A stretch of DNA of 64,000 nt, from the NCBI GenBank assembly GCA_029448655.1, contig JACCLO010000012.1, positions 558,001 to 622,000 of the forward strand, written 5' to 3'. Position numbers and translations under genes: made by a program. Shown here piece by piece: positions 56,477 through 64,000 of the stretch. Below the pieces are notes generated by a model. It saw only the letters and a list, made by a program, of their open reading frames with translations. It searched no databases and was not told where the DNA came from. How positions within the stretch are numbered: position 1 is the stretch's first letter; every line of letters begins with the position of its first letter. Origin of the DNA: Wolfiporia cocos. Lineage: Eukaryota; Basidiomycota; Agaricomycetes; Polyporales; Phaeolaceae.

Positions 56477-57969
56477 GCTAGCGGCAGGGGGTTACGACGC
56501 ATCCAGCCCGCGCGCGCAGGTCATATCGCCCCGGCCACGCCGCTGCCGTACGTTGACAGTGATCAGGGCGCCATGCGCGGCGCGGTTTGTGTGTGGGGTG
56601 TCGAGATCACCCACACAGCCTCGATGATGAGGATAGTACCGCGAGGCTCGATGGAGCGGCGGTCGGCCGCTTTGCCCAGCAGATCACCGCGTCGGTGGGA
56701 ATATCAGTGGCTGAAGTCAGTCGAGCGTGCGGGCCGCGACGCCGGCACGAGGTTCCGGCGTGTCTGCCGCGTGGAACAGTCTACAGGCACCGATGATCGT
56801 GCGCAAAGTCGAATCGACCCTGATAAGTGAGAGCTAGACATCTTGCCTTCGTTCGAATTGCCACCTTGGGCCTCCAATTTGAAGATGAGAATGAACCTGA
56901 ACATTAGGCATGCAGGAGGAAATGACAATCGCGAGATTACGTCGAAGTAGAGGTTAGTCCCACTGCGCGCCCCCCAGAGGAAACACCACGTGAGTAATCA
57001 ACATCGCGCGTCTCGCACCTTCGACTCCGAGGTGAGATCCGCCGGGACGGGAAAGTTCAGTCTGATGCAGATGAACCCTTGCCCCTCTTAGCCCTGAAAC
57101 AGACCTTGCAGGCATGGTAGACGCGATCGCAGCCCTCGTCCCATAGTGATCTACAAGTACCAACTGCGTAGGCACGGCTGTCTCATGGATGGGGGTGCGA
57201 AGGAGGGAATGCAGGAGTGATCGGATTCATGTTCATGAGCATCATGTTCACAAGTCATGTTCACGAGCGTAAGAGGTGTCAGTGACACACGCATCGGAGA
57301 CAGCAGCAAGTTGTGAGCCATTGGGGCGGCTCGGTTCCAATCCCGCAATGCCAGAGCCATCCAAGAGTAGTCCAAGCAACTTAATCCAGGGAGATTATGC
57401 TGAGACACAACGAGAAAGCAGGATGAGGGGGCAAAGAGCCAGACGGTCCAGCTAAGTAAGTGCGCTAAAGAACGCGAGGCCTTGCACGTTTCATACCAGC
57501 ATACGCCATTACGTGTTAGCGAACGTCATCTCATATAGATGACGGAAGTATTCGTAGTTAAGGCAAGCCCAGCTCAGAGAAGAGGTCGACCAAGATGACA
57601 ACACCGTAGGAGACACTGCAGCAGAGGGCTCGCAAGAGAAATAATCATTTGTTAGCGCAAGTCTAAGTCCGGAAAGGCTCAGTCAGATGTCGACACTGCA
57701 ACACCTCACCGCAACTCCATCGTGCCTTTCTTTTTAGCCAGAGGCAAGAGCGCGACGCTCTCTATGCCACAGCCGTGGTTCTTCGGAGAGTGGGATAAAA
57801 AAAAGTGAAGGAGAGATTATGTGCACGTATATCCGTCGGAAGCCGAGATTGTAACTCCGACTGAATCTCGGATGAAGCGGCACGTGGTGGCGCGTGTATT
57901 ATCTTGTCGACCTCACGCTCGTTCAGCAGGCTATTACGAGTTCTCTAGATATCTGAGCATAATACAGCT
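56477..57969. other. Boundary region between the island and ordinary genes
   Basis: 1.5 kb. GC-rich near j, with only short or shadow frames. No trace of an HSPA12-like start or motif was found on the plus strand where a j partner would be expected. Contains a TGTTCA(C/T)-rich stretch near 57228-57265. No gene supported. Confidence 0.5.
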
Positions 57970-59022
57970 ATGCAGCCGCCACCATCGTCCAGCAACTCGA
58001 CCGGCGGGCGGCCATTCCCAATTTACTGGTCGCAAGTGCCCTCGATCAAGATCATCCGGCAGCCGAAAGGTGCGTTACTCATACACCCCCCTTCGAGCTC
58101 AGAATGAACGCATGGCACCCTGCACAGGCAGATATTCACCGGCGGTGGACGAGCGATGCTTCACCTACTGCTCGCAGACCGCGCGAGGGCGTACGGAGGG
58201 CCGCGAGCCCTGGTGCCGGACGGTCTGCGTGCGTCATGTCTTTGCGCACGAAGTGACGCGCGCGCTCGCCGCACACAAGGGGCAGCAGCCCCAGTCCGCG
58301 AGCAACAAGATCCCCCTCCCGCCAGAGGGCCAGCACATCCCGACGCTCGCGGACGTCCTCATCGGCGAGACGCACGAGGACGGCGAGGAGCCTCCGCCCG
58401 AGGACGTGCGCCACTGGGAGGAGGGGTACTACCTCTGGCTCAGCAAGAGCCGGTGGGCGACGCAGGAGAAACTGGACCTAATGATGAACGATCTCGAGCG
58501 GCAGTCAGAGTGGCACCGGTATAAGGAGCGCATGACCGAGCAGTGGGAGCAGCAGGAGCGGCAGCGGCAATTAAAGGCGAACTCGCCCGCCGGTGCCAGT
58601 GACGCGGAGGCAGGAGCAGGGGAACCGCAGGCGGAGTCGCAGGAAGAGAAGCCTGCACCATCTGCCCACACTCCTGATGCGATGCCGTCAAGGCGGCCGT
58701 TCCCTGACCTTGCGTAAGTATCTCCACACGTCGCCGCACCGCCAAGTTGCTTACCGCTGCATTTGATATCAGTGCACAATCGATCCTTCTACCGCTGCCC
58801 CCGCCCTTCCCACCCATCCAAGAGCAAGTTCGAAATTTGCTTGCGCCTACGCACCGGCTTCTGAACCTCACACACGAGAGCGTACACTCGGGTGCACAGT
58901 GGAAGCTCGTTCAGCGGCTGTGGGAGAAGGCGTTCACGGAGGAGCCTTTTGTCCTTGCGCGGAATGTCTGCTCTCGGATGTGGGAGAATTGGAAGAAGGG
59001 CCCACCAGACGACTCCTTGTAA
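57970..59022 (+). CDS. Conserved-looking protein of unknown function
   Basis: Three exons. Exon 1 (57970 to about 58069) encodes MQPPPSSSNSTGGRPFPIYW and KIIRQPK. An intron with donor GTGCGT and acceptor CACAG joins to GRYSPAVDERCFTYC. Exon 2 continues with CRTVCVRHVFAHEVTRAL and PTLADVLIGETHEDGEE, a helical charged stretch (SEWHRYKERMTEQWEQQER) and an acidic tail. A second intron (donor GTAAGT at 58716) leads to SILLPLPPPFPPI and VHSGAQWKLVQRLWEKAF, ending GPPDDSL at TAA 59020-59022. Codons are GC-rich as in housekeeping genes. Four Cys in the first part (CFTYC, CRTVC) might bind metal. No membrane segment or known domain recognised. Unrelated to the modules. Confidence 0.78.
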
Positions 59023-59273
59023 GTCAAATACATAAGGGACGGACATTAGAGTCTACACTAGTGGTCATAATCTATAATACACCCCATACCAGGAGTGGGA
59101 CGCGATATGCGGGGATGCGTGTGAGTACAGAGCACCTCCGATTGGCATAAATACTGTACACTCATACACCTCGTAGACTGCAGGTAGTACATTGGGATAC
59201 GTGCGTTATAGCAAAGTGAAGCATGAAGTCAATACAGTGCGACAGAAGAATGTTCTTGTTCGATAGCGGCCAG
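59023..59273. other. Convergent spacer
   Basis: 251 bp between two stops; AT-rich, no feature recognised. Confidence 0.4.
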
Positions 59274-60884
59274 TTAAGCGGGCCTTTTCCGTGAGCGGTG
59301 GCTCTCTCCTTCCGCAGGCGCCGAACCGCGCATCTGGAGCGGCGGTAGCGGGCTAAGCTGAGGGAGATGGGGCGCGGAGCGCTCGCTCATGACGCTGTGC
59401 GACCTACTCCGAGTAGGCGCGATGGAACTGCTAGACGGCCGCGATGCCGACACGCCCACGACCGACTGCACGAACGGAGACTTTGGCAGCGGGCGCAGCG
59501 CTGAGCTGTCCTTGCGCTTCACCAGTGCAGGCTGCTGTGAGTGCGACGAGGGTCGAGATGCGGACTGTGGCGAGTGCGTGGCCTCGGAGAGCGAGAGCGG
59601 CGGCAGCTGGGTCGACATGGGGCGCTGCGGGCGCGGCGAAACGACCGATGACGGAGTCTGCTCGAAGATCATGGACCTGTGCGAAGAGGAGGAGCCTGCC
59701 GCCTGCGCCTGGGGAGTGTGGCGGTGCTCGGCTTGGTGAAGGAATGCGTGTGTCTGCTCTGCAGACTCCGGGATGGGCTCGTTCTCCGGGACGACGGACG
59801 AGAGGTGCCTGCGCCGGATGTCGGTCGTGCTCATGCGACGCGACGCGTCCACCGGTCGCCCCTCCGAGGCGTGCAAGGCTGGACCGAGCGACATTGTGCT
59901 CGATCGCGAGCGCGGCGTGTGAAGAGCCGCCGCCGGGGTGATGGAGGGGAGCCGCTGGGCGCTGGGGGGCACATGCGACAATCTCGAGCTCGAGGCCATG
60001 ACGCTCGTCTGAAACACGTTGTTCAGTGGCATCGAGGGATTGGTGGACGAGCGAGGGCGGAAGGGTAGTGTAGACGACGAGGTATGGGTGCCTGCGACAC
60101 TTGGCCGCCGTCGCGAGGAGCCACCCGGTCCATGCTGCAGGAATTGATCGGGGGACAATGGAGGTGAGGGCAGTTGCCGTGTCCGCGACGGTGACTGCGA
60201 GCTTGCGCTTTTGTCTTCCTCCATGACGGGCTCCATGTCTGTGCGCGAAGGTGCACCTGCTGCTTGGGGAGGACGGCTAGTTCTCTTGCCAGAGGCCGTG
60301 CTGGAGAACACAGGCGATACAGGCGACAGAGGTAGCATGGCAGCCCCGGCAGGCTGCCTGTCCTCAGCATCGAGGGAGGGTAAAGAAGAGTGCGATGGGC
60401 CTGCCGTAGCTGTGCTGGCGGCAATCTTGTATGGGAGCCCCGGTGGTGTCGGAATAAGTTGCGCAGAACCTGACGGCGACATCTCTACATCCACGATGTC
60501 TTGACCCGTCGTCTCGTCTGGGCCGGAGGGCGTCCGCCTTCGCCCGAAATATGAGATGGTTGCGTTATCGATGCAGACTTGATCGACGACGTCTCCGCTT
60601 CCGTCCTTTAAGCGGAGATCTGACCACCAGGAGTTGGTGGGTGGTAATAGCACGTCGGCCCGGCAGACATCTGCATCTGTTGATGACGGAAGCTGGGGAA
60701 GATCGCCGAGAATCGAAGTAATCACGCTCGGCGTCCTTCCGTGAGCATGCCCTGTGCCTGACGAGGGGGACCGCGATGTAAATGAAGAGCCTGTCCACGC
60801 AAAACGCCCTAGGCGAGGTTGCTGCGCCTCCATCATCTGGGGACCGTGGTCCGTGGACTTGATGTGATTAGCGCTCTCACCCAT
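59274..60884 (-). CDS. Ser/Pro-rich low-complexity protein
   Basis: Single long frame of 536 codons starting MGESANHIKSTDHGPQ. The N-terminal part has a more ordered stretch, SWWSDLRLKDGSGDVVDQV followed by CIDNATISYFGRRRTP (about 85-118). The rest is Ser/Pro/Arg-rich with many SPxR, RPSS and PLPP motifs, typical of disordered phospho-regulated fungal proteins. The C-terminus is basic (SHRSRKRPA), a possible nuclear localisation signal. GC-rich codons match the neighbouring 57970-59022 gene. A 5' exon upstream of 60884 is possible because an intron-like stretch lies there. No enzyme motif is visible; function unknown. Confidence 0.72.
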   Translation of the reverse strand: MGESANHIKSTDHGPQMMEAQQPRLGRFAWTGSSFTSRSPSSGTGHAHGRTPSVITSILGDLPQLPSSTDADVCRADVLLPPTNSWWSDLRLKDGSGDVVDQVCIDNATISYFGRRRTPSGPDETTGQDIVDVEMSPSGSAQLIPTPPGLPYKIAASTATAGPSHSSLPSLDAEDRQPAGAAMLPLSPVSPVFSSTASGKRTSRPPQAAGAPSRTDMEPVMEEDKSASSQSPSRTRQLPSPPLSPDQFLQHGPGGSSRRRPSVAGTHTSSSTLPFRPRSSTNPSMPLNNVFQTSVMASSSRLSHVPPSAQRLPSITPAAALHTPRSRSSTMSLGPALHASEGRPVDASRRMSTTDIRRRHLSSVVPENEPIPESAEQTHAFLHQAEHRHTPQAQAAGSSSSHRSMIFEQTPSSVVSPRPQRPMSTQLPPLSLSEATHSPQSASRPSSHSQQPALVKRKDSSALRPLPKSPFVQSVVGVSASRPSSSSIAPTRSRSHSVMSERSAPHLPQLSPLPPLQMRGSAPAEGESHRSRKRPA

Positions 60885-62977
60885 TCTATATTCGCTGCTG
60901 ACTCACATCTGTCACGCAATGCGGGCAGTCCGCTTTGATTATTGAACGGAATTACCGCAGTCGGGGTTTTATCAGTGCGGGCGTATGTTGTGTGGTCGAA
61001 ATTGAGTACGTTCCTTGCACGGCGCTGCCTCCTTCTTGTCCCTAGAATGGCAATAGATTGGATGACACCGCCTTCTCCATGGCAGCAGCCACTTATTCGC
61101 ACTCCTCGCTAACCATGGCGATCGTGCTCCTCATCCATCAGCTAGCTAAGGCCGATGGCCGAAGAAGCGGGCACCAGAGTTTGGAGCCTGAGTGTGAGCG
61201 TGGAAGGGAAAGAGTGAGGATACCTATCCAGGAATGGTAACTAATTTAGATATCGATATCTCATGCGGAGGATTCTAAGGTCCGCGAGTGATCAATATGA
61301 TGGACAGAGAAATCAAGAGACAAGGAACTTAGGAAGGTTGGCATCAAGCTCAAGGAGCAATACTGTACCAGGCTAGGCCGTCAGGCTGTGCGACGCACGT
61401 CAGACGAAGCCACAGCACATGGCTGATAAAGTTCGACGGCAACAATGAGGATGGAGCTCTCGCGGGATGTTACCTATATTTGGGACTGCGTGAATTTCGA
61501 GTGAGTCGTACGGGTCACAGGGAGCCAATCTAAGCCGTCTTGCTGCGTAATAAGCTCGTGTGCGATTGAGCACTAATCATTACGGAATGTGCGGCAGAAA
61601 AAAGGCTCCCACCACGCGTCTACTGTCCACTGAGGGGTCTGTTCATCAAGAGAAGAGTCAGAAAATCATCAAAGATGGAAGCAACAGGTAAGCTAGACAG
61701 CATATTAGATTGGCCGTGGTGAACCGCATGAGCAGGAGTCATTTACCCGTGACCGGCCTGGATTCTGTAGCAGTCTCGGGATGAAAGGCGAGAACCCCGA
61801 CCTCGACAATCAAATTGTATAGTTTCTCCGCGCGTCCATTGCTATCAGCTTGCGAAGTGTGTTATGCGCGCCACAGCCGCCCCAAGACGCGCCTTTCAGT
61901 AAAGATAAAAGTTCTGCGGCTCCGCGTGTCCCGACTCGTTTTCAAGCGCGAGGGGTGATACCACTGCAGGCTGTTGCAGTCGATTTGACGCTGGGAAGCC
62001 TAGAACCCGTGTGAGTGAAATGGGACGGGAGGCCTTTGATATACACCTGCGTTGGTGAACCCGCTCCTGGCCATGGGTATAGCTCTCATGCCTACCACAC
62101 AATACACATCTCGGACGGATGCCCTTTTGATCGTCGCCCTGACAATCTCCGTTCAGTGAGTATAGAGGGGCAAAGCAGTGAGTATCCCGCAGCATCAATT
62201 GCTTCTATCTCATGCTAAGCATGCACACGAGGGGGGACACGCTGTCCGGAATGATAATCTGTCATGCCTTACGCACACAAACGGCTACAACTACAAATCA
62301 CGAATCAGGCATGGTCGGGCTGCTATAATTTCAGTTTGATGCTGCCATCGTTGCAATCGAATTACCTGACGGCGGGATCCGGCGTCGCGGCCGGTTTCAC
62401 CACCTGGAGCATGCCCACGCGTGCGGGGTCAAATATTCTCGCTTATATCATAACGCTCTTCGAAGGGTCACTTACGTGTGCTTCCGACCTCAGCATATTG
62501 TAGGTTCCGACGACTGCCGTTTGCGTCGTACGAGATCCCCGGATTCTGATGTCTCATGCGTAATGAGCTGTCCGGCTGCTTTCGAAATCTGTGATACCCA
62601 TCATTCGGAACAAACGGCCACGATCTAGTGGTGACTCCACTATACATTGCATCACTCTCTTATGACGCACGCGGTTCGAAAGCAGGTCCCAATCAGTATA
62701 TGAAGGACCGCTTCTGATACCTATTGATGCAAATCTCTCACCTGACAGTAGTACGAGGCACAGCTGAGTATATGTTCCGCACCCAAGCCAAGGCTCGCCC
62801 AGCCTCCCAAGTGGTCACGGCCGCGGTGAAATGGATAGCTTGTAGCGCGCCTGCAGTCTGTACAAGCGCACTAGCTATGTTCCTGGTCTCCTTGACACCG
62901 GCGAGGGTCGTTACGCTATCGCGGGAGCTTCACCGTCGAAGCCTGCATCGGGTGCTAGGCCGAGCGACTGCTGTTCC
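60885..62977. other. Long stretch without a supported gene
   Basis: 2.1 kb of mixed composition. A minus-strand piece near 62870-62770 reads HFTAAVTTWEAGRALAW and could be an exon, but I found no convincing chain of junctions. Other frames are short. Confidence 0.4.
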
Positions 62978-63475
62978 TTATCGCCATCCGTCAAATTGCC
63001 ATCTGCACGTTCCTGCTAGACCAAAAAATGCTGTCGTATCAAGAGACACTAAAGGCAATTCGACTGTGTTGGGCGTGCACCTGAGTTCAAGGAAGCTTCC
63101 CCATCTCCTCGTGCCGAGTAGTTCTTGATCTCCTCATGCCCGGACGCAACCTGATCTCATGTTGGTCGACCTGTTCATCGCGCCACAATAAAATCAATTT
63201 CAGTCGCGATCGTCATCACGTTCCCACACACTGACGTACCAGGTGAGCTCAGAGCTCTGTTCGTAGTCTAATAATCCTCGTCATCGTCGTTAATTGATGT
63301 TCGTGCACTTCTTGCTCCATACAAAAACTGCTGCTTGCTGTGCACCCTGCTTCGAGTCTACATTGACCCAGGCGAATTGATGCATCCACGGATGCTGAGT
63401 AATCTCATCTCCTAGTTGCCGCACCGCAACCTCACAACCTCCGAACGTGATCTGTGTCAGATGATGCATGTGCAT
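62978..63475 (-). CDS. Tentative small multi-exon gene
   Basis: Exon 1 from ATG 63475 reads MHMHHLTQITFGGCEVAV through HPWMHQFAWVNVDSKQ. A GTATGG donor after QQAAVF could splice across about 55 nt. A later exon reads VASGHEEIKNYSARGDGEAS and, after an intron with donor GTGCAC and acceptor GTCTAG, GTCRWQFDGWR with TAA at 62980-62978. Junction choices in the middle are uncertain and no family was recognised. It lies just downstream of, and in the same direction as, the mitochondrial carrier gene. Confidence 0.33.
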
Positions 63476-63564
63476 AGAAAGCCAAGTAATATCAGCAGTC
63501 AGTGTTAATGAGGACAGCTACACTGCTCGTCTGCCAACTCCGTAGATGCCAACAACTCCACCAT

Positions 63565-64000
63565 TCACACGCCCGTCGCTTCCCTGAGGTATTCTGCACC
63601 ATGTTCAGCATTCGCATTCTTGCTCGGCTCTCACATGCAGGGTCAGAGGCAAGCAGACGCACCTCTGGTCAGCTCAAACGCCGCAAATGTGCTCGCCGCG
63701 GCCGGTATGCTGGGCAAACCGTTAACGCCACGGCTACCTCGGCCATCTACAGGGTCTACTCACCTTCGCAGAACTTTAATTACCATGTGAAAAGAAAGCA
63801 AGTGCGATGGGTTAGCACGGACACCGCGGAAACGGGGAAGTGTCAAGAGACGTACGCGATGGCGACAGGCCGCGGAACAGCCCCGACCTTCGTCCGCGTC
63901 AGCTGACGATGCGAACAGTCAACCTGCGGGGAAGGACTCACATTCCCGACTCAGCGACGATGGTGCGCAGCTCGTGCGCGATGTACTGCACAGGTGTCCC
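63565..64000 (-). CDS. Mitochondrial carrier (SLC25) family protein, C-terminal part
   Basis: Only the last part is in the window; the 5' end lies to the right. Spliced exons read VQYIAHELRTIVAESGM, then SGLFRGLSPS, a 10-nt exon completing LLR, then SIPAAASTFAAFELTRE and YLREATGV with TGA at 63567-63565. The string GLFRGLSPSLLRSIPAAAS is typical of the third repeat of mitochondrial carriers, just before and within the sixth membrane helix. Introns have donors GTGAGT, GTACGT, GTGAGT and GTGCGT. Substrate cannot be told from this fragment. The protein would sit in the inner mitochondrial membrane. A normal single-copy type gene that marks the flank of the island. Confidence 0.72.

Noticed and set aside
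57330..57360. Possible tRNA T-arm (GGTTCCAATCC)
   Set aside because: No matching acceptor stem, D-arm or anticodon arm could be found upstream.
59389..59941. Plus-strand frames opposite the Ser/Pro-rich gene
   Set aside because: Shadow of the long minus-strand frame; Cys/Gly/Arg-rich composition is the complement of Ser/Pro codons.
62724..63128. 134-codon plus-strand frame
   Set aside because: Overlaps better minus-strand exon-like pieces and has no recognisable protein features.

Overview
The window looks like nuclear DNA of a mushroom-forming basidiomycete (Agaricomycetes). Genes are broken by many short introns of about 50-70 nt with GT(A/G)NG donors, CTGAC/CTAAC branch sites and YAG acceptors. 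The dominant protein family is the HSPA12-type Hsp70-like actin-fold ATPase, which is multi-copy in many Agaricomycetes. There are no bacterial-type operons, rRNA genes or CRISPR arrays.

Positions 1-56.5 kb hold one tandem gene island built from a repeated two-gene module. One gene (A-I here) encodes an HSPA12-like ATPase of about 590 residues in about 13 exons, with N-terminal AFDVGTTYSG, central VIDAGGGTVD and FLVGGFAASP motifs. The other gene (a-j) is divergently transcribed and encodes a coiled-coil protein of about 430-500 residues. It usually has a hydrophobic N-terminal segment, then a coiled coil, a signature around YLTKTDSxSDAEVLxxVExLN, one phase-1 intron, and a C-terminal helical domain with SGRWRALTR and LLKPKVVLET motifs. 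The two start codons usually lie about 0.4-0.6 kb apart, so the intergenic stretch is probably a bidirectional promoter. Clear pairs are A/a, b/B, c/C, d/D, e/E, g/G, h/H and i/I; f keeps only a stub of its ATPase gene. Two sequence classes occur, and partner class matches ATPase class in every readable pair (class I: a,b,c,d,g with A,B,C,D,G; class II: e,h,i and f with E,H,I).

The island shows birth and death. A segment of about 4 kb carrying b/B is a copy of d/D in which ATPase gene B has decayed while partner b stays open. Gene a is frameshifted near its end, H has a 7-nt N-terminal deletion, and I has degraded ATP-binding motifs. A partial tandem copy of i lies between i and I. F has an unrelated gene in its divergent slot, and j has no ATPase neighbour. 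Two non-autonomous hAT-like transposons with 8-bp target duplications have inserted (2179-2816 and 42546-44003). Two unrelated multi-exon genes of unknown function (about 12066-13096 and 29358-30550, minus) and one small coiled-coil gene (10735-11231) sit among the modules.

From about 55 kb rightward base composition becomes more GC-rich. The flank carries ordinary genes: a conserved-looking protein (57970-59022), a Ser/Pro-rich protein (59274-60884, minus), a tentative small gene (62978-63475, minus) and the 3' end of a mitochondrial carrier gene (63565-64000, minus).

My reading is that each module makes an ATP-driven HSPA12-like protein and a dedicated, often membrane-anchored coiled-coil partner. 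Physical partnership is inferred from conserved linkage and matching classes; no function is demonstrated by the sequence.
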